Positions 1-8,897 of a stretch of 64,000 nt of DNA are shown piece by piece (position 1 is the stretch's first letter; every line of letters starts with the position of its first letter). Where the stretch lies: positions 693,736 through 757,735 of the forward strand of contig VBAR01000001.1 in the NCBI GenBank assembly GCA_005882315.1, in the 5' to 3' direction. Both the position numbers and the translations under genes were made by a program. This stretch comes from Bacteroidota bacterium. Its GTDB lineage: Bacteria; Bacteroidota; Bacteroidia; Chitinophagales; Chitinophagaceae. The notes under the pieces are model-generated. The model ran no database searches. It had not been told where the DNA came from and saw nothing but the letters and a program-made list of their open reading frames with translations.

Positions 1-182
1 ATGTTTTGAAATTTAACGCTGGTACTGTTGGTGCTGAGCCTACCTATTACAGGGCAACTTTCAGCCGTGAGTTTCCAGTTAACCCTAATGCAACATCATA
101 TATTAAAGCAGGTGTTCGCCAGGGCTGCAATACTTATTACTATTCAGGTGTGGGAATTGATGCTGCACCAAGAAATGATTAA
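1..182 (+). CDS. 3' end of an unknown protein (partial)
   Basis: The third forward frame is open from the left window edge to a TAA at 180-182 and gives 59 residues ending GIDAAPRND. The start lies outside the window. The fragment is rich in Tyr, Thr, Asn and Ala and has one Cys, as in secreted Bacteroidota proteins. It ends without a recognisable T9SS sorting domain. A rho-independent terminator follows directly, which supports this as a real gene end. No family is recognised. Confidence 0.6.
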   Translation, partial: VLKFNAGTVGAEPTYYRATFSREFPVNPNATSYIKAGVRQGCNTYYYSGVGIDAAPRND

Positions 183-200
183 TTCCTGAAATTGAAAATA

Positions 201-241
201 AAAAAGCTGTCCCTTACTTTAAACTGAGAACAGCTTTTTTA
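201..241 (+). terminator. Rho-independent terminator
   Basis: AAAAGCTGT pairs with ACAGCTTTT across a loop of about 19 bases, followed by a T run. It sits 20 bases after the stop of the partial gene at the left edge. The remaining bases to 334 hold no other clear element. Confidence 0.7.
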
Positions 242-334
242 TTTCCTTTCGAAATTCATAACAAGAGTGATCTCGTTTTTTTAACTGATTTGCTTAGTTG
301 TTATAAAACATTCGAAACCTAATACTCCGTACCA

Positions 335-2986
335 ATGAAAAAAATTTTACTCAATCCGTTTATTTTATTCAGAAATAAATTTCGAATCTATTCGCTGGTT
401 ATTTTATTTATTACAATAACTCTTCCTTCGATATCTTTTTCTCAATGTCCCGGCGGTTACACTTCAGCGACTATCAACTGGGACAATCTTGATTACCTCC
501 ATAGTTTCGGAGTATATGGTTTAAATAATATTTCTACCATGCAGCCTAATGTTACTGCAGCTATGAGGCAAACTCAAAAATTTACTATTGGAACAAACCA
601 GCTTACTATAAATACATTAATGAATGTGAAAAACTTGGCCTCTCTTTCCGGGGATGTAACTTCACACACAGGAGATGTACCAGGTTTCACCGGTGCTGAT
701 ATTGATTATATACCGACTGCCGGTCAAACTCTCACGATGACTTTTTTGAACGAAGTACAAAATGCAAGTTTCACATTGTATGATATTGATAAAAGCGCTG
801 TTTTTACAATTACAGCAAGTGGGGCAAGTGGAGCACAATCAGTAGCTGCTGCTACTTATGCTACCAGTGGTGCGTCGATAATTACAATAGGGGCAAATCC
901 ATTGTCAAGAACATTAACCGCAACTAGTACGGGATTATCATCACCTGATAATAGGGGAACTGCAACCATTACTGTTGGAGGTCCTGTAAAAACAATTATT
1001 ATTACCATTACAACATTAGGAACTGATGCAGAATTTTTTCTTTCAGACATTACAGCCTGCATAGCTGAGGCTGGTTTTCCAACAGATTATTATAAACCTT
1101 ATACCGAGCCTTTCACAGGACAACCTTCTTATTTTCTTGCAAACCCGCAAAACCTTCATGTGTATATGGTGAATGCAAATACTGGCGTAGCTGAATATAT
1201 TTTTTCAGACCCCGGCACAACAGGCACAAAAATGAACGCTTTTGCTTACGACCCAGTGAATAAATGGTTATACTATGTGATGGATAATTATCCTGTTGCA
1301 GGTGGTGGTCCTGACTTTAATAAAGCTTTAAAGAAATATGATTTCAATACAGAGACTATCAGTACTGTATTATCCGATATCACAACGCTGAACATACCTA
1401 CATTTGAACAGGGTGTAGAATTTGCAGGTGCAGCATTTTACAATGGTTCATTATACCTGGGTTTAGAAGGTACTGACGGTGCTTTTTTCACTACCAATGT
1501 TGAATCTTTTGTTTGGAAAATAGATTTTAATGCTGCTGGTGTTCCAATAAACGCTGCGCAGGCTTTTGCTTTACCTGGTGATGATGGAGTTGGAAATCCA
1601 ACTCATGACTGGGGTGATTTTGCAATTAAAGATGGAATAATGATAACCCATGCTACGGGTTTAACCTCCGGCAATAACAGGTATGTACATTTTAATATGC
1701 AAACCGGTGCAAGCACTACCTATGCGGGTAATGCTGAAAGCGCAGGCCAGATAGGTCAAACATGGGATGGAGCTATTTACAGAGTAAAGAATCATGTTGC
1801 CATATATAATAATAACGGAACAATCGGAACACAAACTTTAATAACTACAACATCATGCTCTCCAGCATGGATCCCTAATGCAGGTGATGCATCAGATCCT
1901 TTTAAACCAAAATGCGATTTTGGAGATGCCCCTGCCACTTATGATCCTGTTGCACTTTCACCTGCAGTTCACCAAAAGCATTGCAATAATGATCTATTAA
2001 GAATTGGGAGTGCCTGGGACAGAGAATGGAGCAAGAATACTTCCGCTGATGCATCAGGTGATGCCTCAGATGAAGATGGCATAACTACTGTTACCCTTCT
2101 GAATTCGAACGGGGTTACTTATAACCACGTACAGCAAATAACTGTTACTAATAATACCGGCTCTAATGCTACTCTTGGTGCATGGCTTGATTATAATGTG
2201 AATGGAGTTTTTGATATAGGCGAAGGGAGAATAATAACGGTTCCTTCAACCTTTTCAGGTACACAAACTGTTACGGTCACCTGGTCTTCCTTGAATATTC
2301 CGGTTGGTACGGCCAATACATTCTTACGGGTAAGATTGGTTTCCGGCAGCACAGCTCTTACAACAAGTAATGCCACGGGCTGGTATGATGACGGAGAAGT
2401 GGAAGATTATCCTGTTATATCAAGTAATTTGCCTCTTAATATTAATCTTATCGATTTTACTGCAAATGCAAATACAGATAAAACTGTAGTATTAAAATGG
2501 ACTGCCATAAGCGATGACGAATCCGATGGATTTGAAATACAGAGAAGCGTTGATCAGAATAAATGGATCACACTTGGCTGGAAAAATACAGATAAGTATA
2601 ACAGTTTAGTAAACTATGAATTCACGGACCAAATGCCGAATACCGGAACTAATTACTACCGGTTAAAGCTGGTTGACAAAAATGGTCTTTCACGATTTAG
2701 CAATACAAAACAGGTGTATATTGATGTTATAAAAAATTCAATCACCGTATTACCTAACCCGCTGAATAATTCGGGAACACTGGTAATTAATGGAGTCAAT
2801 AATACCACCGCCACTTTAAGAATAAAAAATATTTCTGGTCAAAGCATTGTGAGCAAGAATGTGATCATCAATAAAGGTGAAAACAGGATACCGCTTGATG
2901 TATCAATGCTACAACCCGGAATTTATATTGTAGAATTAACAACTAACGAAAAAGTTCATGCAAATAAGATCTCTGTGATCCGATAA
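335..2986 (+). CDS. Secreted GEVED-domain protein with T9SS type A sorting domain
   Basis: 883 residues. A signal peptide covers about residues 1-36 and ends in SFSQ. The middle (about 250-520) has a repeated-strand, propeller-like character, with phrases such as NAFAYDPVNKWLYYVMDN. A GEVED domain runs from about 527 (CDFGDAPATYDP) to about 690, where the eponymous GEVEDYPV is visible. The last 80 residues (from about 805, LPNPLNNSG to KISVIR) match a type A T9SS C-terminal sorting domain. The protein should therefore be exported through the Sec system, then through the T9SS, and displayed on or released from the outer membrane. Function beyond that is unknown; such proteins are often adhesins or matrix components. 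It is a single gene with a terminator on each side. Confidence 0.85.
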   Translation: MKKILLNPFILFRNKFRIYSLVILFITITLPSISFSQCPGGYTSATINWDNLDYLHSFGVYGLNNISTMQPNVTAAMRQTQKFTIGTNQLTINTLMNVKNLASLSGDVTSHTGDVPGFTGADIDYIPTAGQTLTMTFLNEVQNASFTLYDIDKSAVFTITASGASGAQSVAAATYATSGASIITIGANPLSRTLTATSTGLSSPDNRGTATITVGGPVKTIIITITTLGTDAEFFLSDITACIAEAGFPTDYYKPYTEPFTGQPSYFLANPQNLHVYMVNANTGVAEYIFSDPGTTGTKMNAFAYDPVNKWLYYVMDNYPVAGGGPDFNKALKKYDFNTETISTVLSDITTLNIPTFEQGVEFAGAAFYNGSLYLGLEGTDGAFFTTNVESFVWKIDFNAAGVPINAAQAFALPGDDGVGNPTHDWGDFAIKDGIMITHATGLTSGNNRYVHFNMQTGASTTYAGNAESAGQIGQTWDGAIYRVKNHVAIYNNNGTIGTQTLITTTSCSPAWIPNAGDASDPFKPKCDFGDAPATYDPVALSPAVHQKHCNNDLLRIGSAWDREWSKNTSADASGDASDEDGITTVTLLNSNGVTYNHVQQITVTNNTGSNATLGAWLDYNVNGVFDIGEGRIITVPSTFSGTQTVTVTWSSLNIPVGTANTFLRVRLVSGSTALTTSNATGWYDDGEVEDYPVISSNLPLNINLIDFTANANTDKTVVLKWTAISDDESDGFEIQRSVDQNKWITLGWKNTDKYNSLVNYEFTDQMPNTGTNYYRLKLVDKNGLSRFSNTKQVYIDVIKNSITVLPNPLNNSGTLVINGVNNTTATLRIKNISGQSIVSKNVIINKGENRIPLDVSMLQPGIYIVELTTNEKVHANKISVIR

Positions 2987-3033
2987 TGTATTCTGAACGG
3001 GATAAACCTTGATCTTCATTCTTCCTTGTGAAC

Positions 3034-3064
3034 AAAAAAAGCGACCGGTTAACGGTCGCTTTTT
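3034..3064. terminator. Bidirectional terminator
   Basis: GCGACCG (3041-3047) pairs with CGGTCGC (3053-3059). The hairpin has A7 before it and T5 after it, so it can stop both the plus-strand GEVED gene and the convergent minus-strand barrel gene. Confidence 0.85.
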
Positions 3065-3109
3065 ACTTGTATAAGTATGACTAAAATTGATTTTACTGCA
3101 ATGCCGGGT

Positions 3110-5908
3110 TTATTTTACAGAAGCATCTGTGTTTTGCTGAGCTGACTTACGCCGGGCCTTTTGTTTCAGGTTATAGGTAAGGCTCACCAACAGAAACCGT
3201 GGAACCACATTTGAACGGGTATCTTCAACATAATTATCACTTGCTGTTGTGTTCACCCCTTTATTACGATTGAGTATATCATAAACAGTAAGCTTTATTT
3301 CGGCCGCATTACTTTTAAGAAACTGTTTAGCTATAGCCATATTCCATAAAAGAACTTCCTGGTTAAATCCTTCTGACCTGCCCGCGTTGAGGAAATAATC
3401 AAAATCGGTGAGCACAAAAAAAGACTTCGGAAACCTGTAACTAAAGTCAGCTGACCATGATTGCTTAAAATACTCAGTATTTTCATCCGGGCTGAAAGTG
3501 TATTTTAATTTATTGTAAGTGAAATTTCCAGACAATCCCAGATCAAAATTTGATTTGCTGTAATTAAATGCGATCGATTGTGTAACTGCAAAAATGTTTG
3601 TATAAGTTTTTATTTTATAAATCGAATTTACCTCCCTGCTATAATAAGCCATTGTTGTAAAATTCAGATTGCCCCCTTTCATTTTTCGAAATGGAAAACC
3701 AAATGCGAACATACCCGAACTGTTATAAGACCCGTTCATATTTTCAGGTCTTATAATTACAGACACCGTTCCGACTGAATCCATCGTATTCACAATTTTA
3801 TTAGCAGTAGTATTGAAATTTAGATTAGAATTAAAAAAAACAAATGATCGTGTATTAAAAGTATTATACCCGATACTGATGTTACTTGCAAATTCCTGTT
3901 TCAAAGAAGGGTTACCTGTTTTAACCTGCAATGGGTTAGAGTAATCCAGGACATTTTGTACTTGCGTTACAGTTGGTGTATTCGTTCTTCCCCGATAAGA
4001 CAATCGGAAGTTTTTAGATCTGCTCATTGAGAAATTGAAGCTTGCAGTCGGAAATATATTAATAAACCGCTGGTTGAGAGTTGTATCTTTTCCTGTATGT
4101 GCTATTATACTTCTGCTTTTCAGTTCTGTTTGCTGGGCAGCCATACCCAATTGGTAATTAAACTTCTTTTTAAATGCCCTATAGTTTGTTCCTAAACGAC
4201 TGGAAGAATTCCTATACTCGAAATAATTTGTTTGATAGAGATTCAACACCATATACTTTCCAGAAACAGAATCATAGTCGAATGTTTTTTTATCAGAAAT
4301 ATTTCTACTATCAGAATATGCATAGTTAAACTCCAGTAGTTTGCCCTTACCCACTGGTTCAGTATATGAAGCACTGAAAATATTGTTATTGTTATCAGCG
4401 AATTGGTCACCTTTCTGATCGACGCTAATAAAATCCAAAACATCGCCATTCAGGTCATAGGTAAGAATTGGGTTCAGCGTAAAATTATCTGATTCATTTT
4501 TTACATACCCGTTTCGCCATCCGAATGTAAAGGTCCTCCCCTGCTTCTTAAATTTCCGGCGATATAAAAATTCGCCAGAGTAATTAATCCCATCCCTGTT
4601 ATCGAGCCTGATTGTTTTACCAGTAAGAGCCAGGTATTTATTCATTGCCTCAGAAACCGTAAAAAGAGTATCTGCATATGCACCACCCGATTCCTGAATG
4701 GAAATATTACCGGTATATAACAAAGAGTTCATTGAATCCATTTTGAACTCCCATCTTGCATTGACACGATGACTCTTGTTTTTAGTTTGTGAATTACTGA
4801 TTGCATTTTCTACCGATGATGAGTCCCCCGGAAAAGAATATTTCTTATACCTCTGCTGCTTCAGGTTGAATTCATTTTCTGAAAAATGGTAACTACTGCT
4901 GAAATCTACTTTTGTTCCCCACATATCATTATAATTGATACCGGCAGAGCGGGGCATGCTGATACCGGTAATGATCCCTGAAGCATTCATTCCACCGGAT
5001 GAAACACTACTGCCTGAATTACCCTGACTGAACTGTGTCGTACCCTGCGAGCCATTATCATTAAATGAATAACCCTGCTTATTGGTATTATTTGCAGTTC
5101 CAATAATTGAAACACGTTGTTCATCACGAAAACGATTATATGACAAATTACCATCGTAACGTTTATCAGTTCCTGCACCTGCAGTGAACTTGCCAAAGTC
5201 TCCGCGGTTCCTGTCTTTCTTTAGTTTTATATTAATCGTTTTTGCTTTACTTCCATCATCAATCTTTGTAAACTTAGCCTGTTCACTCATATCATCATAC
5301 ACCTGTATCTGGTCAACCATATCTGCTGTGATGTTTCTTGTAGCAAGTTTTGGGTCATTACCAAAAAACTCTTTTCCATTCACATAAACTTTCTGTACTG
5401 ATTCGCCCATTGAACTGATCGATCCGTCCTTTTGTACCTGCATACCGGGTATTTTTTTCAAGACATCTTCTACTGTTGCATCCGGGCGGTTGTTAAATGC
5501 GCCAGGTTTATACGAAATAGTATCACCATTTATACGAACCGGTGCATTATCGATAACTGTGACACCCTCCAATATCTTATAATTTTTTTGCAAAAAAATA
5601 TTTCCTGCATCGACAGCTTTATTCTCTTTTGAAACTGAAATCTTTTTTTGAAAGTACTCATACCCATTAAATGAAACAGTGAGAAGATACTCACCATAAG
5701 TAAGCCCGATGATTTCAAAAATTCCTTTTTTATCAGTAATAGAAAAACCGACGAGAGATGAATCAGCTTTTTTAAATACGGTTGCGGTGGCCTCAGATAA
5801 ATTTTGTTTCAGTGCTGAATCAATAACCTTTCCTTTAACCGATCCGTTTTGAGAAAGAGAAAATAGCGGTGCTATAGCTAGTAAACTATAAAGCAGGTAG
5901 CTTTTCAT
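3110..5908 (-). CDS. Outer-membrane beta-barrel protein of the TonB-receptor type
   Basis: 932 residues from the ATG at 5906-5908. This start is chosen because it opens directly into the signal peptide MKSYLLYSLLAIAPLFSLSQ; an upstream in-frame ATG at 5956 would add 16 non-signal residues. Order: signal peptide, a carboxypeptidase-regulatory-like beta sandwich (about 22-105), a plug-like domain (about 120-230, with VEDVLKKIPGMQV and VYVNGKEFFGNDP), then a long barrel of the Outer membrane protein beta-barrel family. It probably imports or anchors an unknown ligand. It lies 134 bases downstream of the LolA-like gene on the same strand and ends at the shared terminator near 3050. No SusD partner is adjacent, so polysaccharide uptake is not indicated. 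Confidence 0.85.
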   Translation of the reverse strand: MKSYLLYSLLAIAPLFSLSQNGSVKGKVIDSALKQNLSEATATVFKKADSSLVGFSITDKKGIFEIIGLTYGEYLLTVSFNGYEYFQKKISVSKENKAVDAGNIFLQKNYKILEGVTVIDNAPVRINGDTISYKPGAFNNRPDATVEDVLKKIPGMQVQKDGSISSMGESVQKVYVNGKEFFGNDPKLATRNITADMVDQIQVYDDMSEQAKFTKIDDGSKAKTINIKLKKDRNRGDFGKFTAGAGTDKRYDGNLSYNRFRDEQRVSIIGTANNTNKQGYSFNDNGSQGTTQFSQGNSGSSVSSGGMNASGIITGISMPRSAGINYNDMWGTKVDFSSSYHFSENEFNLKQQRYKKYSFPGDSSSVENAISNSQTKNKSHRVNARWEFKMDSMNSLLYTGNISIQESGGAYADTLFTVSEAMNKYLALTGKTIRLDNRDGINYSGEFLYRRKFKKQGRTFTFGWRNGYVKNESDNFTLNPILTYDLNGDVLDFISVDQKGDQFADNNNNIFSASYTEPVGKGKLLEFNYAYSDSRNISDKKTFDYDSVSGKYMVLNLYQTNYFEYRNSSSRLGTNYRAFKKKFNYQLGMAAQQTELKSRSIIAHTGKDTTLNQRFINIFPTASFNFSMSRSKNFRLSYRGRTNTPTVTQVQNVLDYSNPLQVKTGNPSLKQEFASNISIGYNTFNTRSFVFFNSNLNFNTTANKIVNTMDSVGTVSVIIRPENMNGSYNSSGMFAFGFPFRKMKGGNLNFTTMAYYSREVNSIYKIKTYTNIFAVTQSIAFNYSKSNFDLGLSGNFTYNKLKYTFSPDENTEYFKQSWSADFSYRFPKSFFVLTDFDYFLNAGRSEGFNQEVLLWNMAIAKQFLKSNAAEIKLTVYDILNRNKGVNTTASDNYVEDTRSNVVPRFLLVSLTYNLKQKARRKSAQQNTDASVK

Positions 5909-6042
5909 GAATTGGATTTGTAATATTCGACGATAACCAGAAAATCTTGTAACCAAGATGCCTGATTATCTTGTAAAAAACGAAGACTTTGGAGTTTTAA
6001 TTGCGTGAATTGCAGTGTATTTGATGACTATGGGAATACTAC

Positions 6043-6747
6043 TTAGTTAAATACCTCATCCTTTATTCCCTGATTGATTTCATACTTCGAATAGTGAATT
6101 TCTACCCGGCCTTTCTTAGATTTTTCTTTCTCTGCAGGTTTATTTGTCCTGTTATCATAATCTATCGTCACTCCTTTAGGTAGTTTGAATTCTCTTGGGT
6201 TGAAAGTAAATTCTACTTTATCAGGCAAGGCCCAGCTTTTTTGCGTGCCATAACTCAGCACCAGCTCGTATGTTCCGTTTTCTTTTGAACTGATAACTGA
6301 TTTTATCAGCAGCATATCGGTTTCATCCACATATAAAGTTGCCCTGGAAATATCATTTTTGTCATCCACTGGAAATATTTTTATGACCCGGCAATTTTTT
6401 CCATCTACTTTTTCATTCCCCCCATCAATGGTTTCATACTCCGTTATTGTAAGTACATTGTTTGGATTAATATTAATAGTGCCTTTAGGAATGAGTGAAA
6501 TCCCTTTTTCATTTTTTATCTTCAGTTTATCCGGCTTTTTATAATATACTTTTACTGTAGCAACCGGTGCTTTTATAAAAACAACATTTGTTTTAAGCTT
6601 ACCGGTTGCAGTATAATCAGCCACTTTATCATACTTCTCTTTTACCTGCTTCAGCACTTCCTTTACATCCGTAACAGAATGAAGCCGATGACTATCGGCT
6701 GAGACAAGCATAAACAGAACAATAACGAAAGACCAATGTTTTAGCAT
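6043..6747 (-). CDS. LolA-like outer-membrane lipoprotein-sorting protein
   Basis: 234 residues with an N-terminal signal peptide (about 1-17, hydrophobic and ending near ADSH). The body is rich in beta strands with patterns seen in LolA/MucB/RseB-fold proteins: a helical start (VLKQVKEKYDKVADYTATG), strands around VKVYYKKPDKLKIKNEKG, and a later YVDETDMLLIKSV. It probably binds a lipid or lipoprotein in the periplasm. It starts 10 bases after the ABC permease stop and belongs to that operon. Together with the exporter and the downstream barrel it suggests an envelope transport unit, but the substrate cannot be read from the sequence. Confidence 0.6.
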   Translation of the reverse strand: MLKHWSFVIVLFMLVSADSHRLHSVTDVKEVLKQVKEKYDKVADYTATGKLKTNVVFIKAPVATVKVYYKKPDKLKIKNEKGISLIPKGTININPNNVLTITEYETIDGGNEKVDGKNCRVIKIFPVDDKNDISRATLYVDETDMLLIKSVISSKENGTYELVLSYGTQKSWALPDKVEFTFNPREFKLPKGVTIDYDNRTNKPAEKEKSKKGRVEIHYSKYEINQGIKDEVFN

Positions 6748-6757
6748 ACAAACCTGT

Positions 6758-7642
6758 TTAACTTAAAATTTCTTTCTTTCTGAAATACCGGGTAGTGATA
6801 AACAAAAACAGACAGATATATCCCAGCAAAATTAAGGCACTCTTCACCAGTGCAAATGGATTTTCAATAGAGCCATCAATAGTATTCCCTTCCGCATCAG
6901 TAAGAACATAAAAGAAACCTTTCCAGCCAAGCATATGGGACGTAAATGAATAAGGAATGATCGTTTCCTCGAAAACAGGTACTCTTAATTGTTCAATAAT
7001 AGTAAAAACAATAACGATACAAACAGTGGCAACAATCGGCCCGATTGAATTTTCTGAAAAAGCAGATAACATTAACGCCAATGCTGCAATTGTGGTTAAG
7101 GCCAGTGCTGCAAAAACAAATGCCGCAATAAAACGCCAGAGCACATCATAACTGTTCATCAGGTGAATTGAATTCTCTTTAAATACCAGCAAATCGTTGG
7201 TGCCGAATAGGAGCATACTGGTAAATAATGCAAGTACTGCCATCCAGATAAGTAGCAATACAACATACACTGAACTTGCAGCAAATTTTGCCAGTACAAT
7301 TTCCGTACGTGATACAGGTCGGCCTACCAACAAACGTAAGGTGCCGGCATTTGCTTCACCGGAGATCATATCGCCTGCAATCAAAGCTACCAGCAGCGGA
7401 ACATGAATAAGAATCGTATGCAATATCATCACACATACAAAATACCCATTCATGATCTTATCATAAGGTATTTCAAAATCATCTGACTGGTTATCGAGAA
7501 ACAGTTCAACAAAATCCCGGCCACTTATCTTCAGTGCAAACTGGATCAACACTATAATAACTGCAATTGCCCCAAACGAAATAAAAGTTCTGGGCCTTTT
7601 AAAAATTTTGAATACTTCTATCTTAAATAACTTCCAGAACAT
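6758..7642 (-). CDS. ABC-2 type transporter permease
   Basis: 294 residues with about six hydrophobic segments: one near residues 20-40, then about 70-95, 110-145, 170-195, 205-225 and a C-terminal one ending in FITTRYFRKKEILS. The conserved loop after the second segment, SGEANAGTLRLLVGRPVSRTE, is typical of ABC-2 permeases of the NatB/YhaP kind. Its start codon follows the stop of the ATPase gene without a gap, so the two are translationally coupled and form one exporter. The substrate is unknown. Confidence 0.85.
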   Translation of the reverse strand: MFWKLFKIEVFKIFKRPRTFISFGAIAVIIVLIQFALKISGRDFVELFLDNQSDDFEIPYDKIMNGYFVCVMILHTILIHVPLLVALIAGDMISGEANAGTLRLLVGRPVSRTEIVLAKFAASSVYVVLLLIWMAVLALFTSMLLFGTNDLLVFKENSIHLMNSYDVLWRFIAAFVFAALALTTIAALALMLSAFSENSIGPIVATVCIVIVFTIIEQLRVPVFEETIIPYSFTSHMLGWKGFFYVLTDAEGNTIDGSIENPFALVKSALILLGYICLFLFITTRYFRKKEILS

Positions 7643-8551
7643 TTAGTGTTGTGTTTTATAAAGAAAATAATCTTCCAGCGTATGCACAGGGCGCAGGCTG
7701 TTTACCAATATATTGTTTTTTACCAGGTCGCTGTTAAACTGGGGAATTAACTCTTTTTTCATTTCAAGACTGATAATATCATTTGTCACATCCACAAATG
7801 AGTTCTTCCACGATGAACTTTGAATATAGTTAACAGCTTCCTCTCTATTAGTTGAAATAAGCTCCACCTTTAATTTCTCAGGATGAATTAATTCTTGCAT
7901 AGGGCCTTCTACTATTTTTTCTCCTTTATCTATAATAAGTAATGAATCGGCTATTAACTCCATTTCATTCAGTAGATGCGAGGAAATAAGGATTGTTTTC
8001 TTTTCATTCCGACTGAGATGAATGATCAGGTTTCTTACATCGGCGATCCCTTGCGGATCTAATCCATTAATAGGCTCATCGAGAATGATCAGATCAGGGT
8101 TGTTTACTAATGCAATTGCCAATCCCAACCGTTGCTTCATTCCCTGGCTGAAGGTTCTTACTTTATGATGGGCCCGTTCTGCCAGTCCTACATAATTAAG
8201 CTGGGCAATAATATCTTTTGAAGAAAGCTTTGCGCCACTAATAATACCAAATATGCGCAGGTTGTCGTATGCACTCAGATATTTATATAAATCAGGTTTT
8301 TCAATAATGGCGCCTGTCTTTCGTAAAATTTCTTTCCGGTGTTCGTATAATTTCATTCCGAAAATTTCTATTTCGCCATTATCAGGTTTTAATAATGTAA
8401 GCAACATGCGGATGGTAGTAGATTTACCTGCTCCATTCTGTCCGAGAAAACCATATACCTCACCAGCTGTCACCGTAAAGCTTAGGTTATTTACTGCGGA
8501 AATATCACCAAAAGACTTTGAAAGATTACTAACCCTGATAACTGATGACAT
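7643..8551 (-). CDS. ABC transporter ATP-binding protein
   Basis: 302 residues. Walker A is GQNGAGKST (about residues 38-46), the ABC signature is FSQGMKQR, and Walker B is LIILDEP followed by the D-loop NGLDPQG. The C-terminal 80 residues form the variable domain common in ABC-2 exporters. It is the first gene of the operon ATPase, permease, LolA-like protein, and possibly the outer-membrane barrel. A well-spaced Bacteroidota promoter lies 18 bases upstream. Confidence 0.9.
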   Translation of the reverse strand: MSSVIRVSNLSKSFGDISAVNNLSFTVTAGEVYGFLGQNGAGKSTTIRMLLTLLKPDNGEIEIFGMKLYEHRKEILRKTGAIIEKPDLYKYLSAYDNLRIFGIISGAKLSSKDIIAQLNYVGLAERAHHKVRTFSQGMKQRLGLAIALVNNPDLIILDEPINGLDPQGIADVRNLIIHLSRNEKKTILISSHLLNEMELIADSLLIIDKGEKIVEGPMQELIHPEKLKVELISTNREEAVNYIQSSSWKNSFVDVTNDIISLEMKKELIPQFNSDLVKNNILVNSLRPVHTLEDYFLYKTQH

Positions 8552-8568
8552 GCAGAAATGTTTATCTG

Positions 8569-8598
8569 CAAAAATAAATGCTTTGTACTGTAAACAAA
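8569..8598 (-). promoter_or_regulatory. Candidate sigma-ABfr promoter of the ABC exporter operon
   Basis: Read on the minus strand this is TTTG, an 18-base spacer, then TATTTTTG, matching the Bacteroidota -33 TTTG and -7 TAnnTTTG elements. It lies 18-47 bases upstream of the ATPase start. Confidence 0.55.
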
Positions 8599-8897
8599 CA
8601 GTTTATATTTTTTAAACTATTTCAATATGATAATTACACTATTGTTTCATTCTATATTATACGATGAATAATAAAAGTGTAATTACTATTTTAAAATATG
8701 ATTCATCGAAAATTCACTTAGTAGTTGTACCGTTTTTAAAAGTATTTTCAACTTATAGTAAAAATATTTTTACGAAAGCTTGCAAGGATTCATACGTAGT
8801 AGTATGTTTGTTTCGCATACGGAAATCAACATAACTCTAAGAAAAAATACGGTTACTGATTTCTGAAAAATGCGAAGTACAATTCAACCCTTAGAAA
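8599..8897. other. AT-rich divergent intergenic region
   Basis: This stretch separates the minus-strand exporter operon from the plus-strand lamin-tail gene. No ORF is credible. Near its right end (8840-8856, and from 8881 into the start codon) it carries two short blocks that recur upstream of the paralogous gene at 11008. Nothing else is recognised. Confidence 0.5.
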
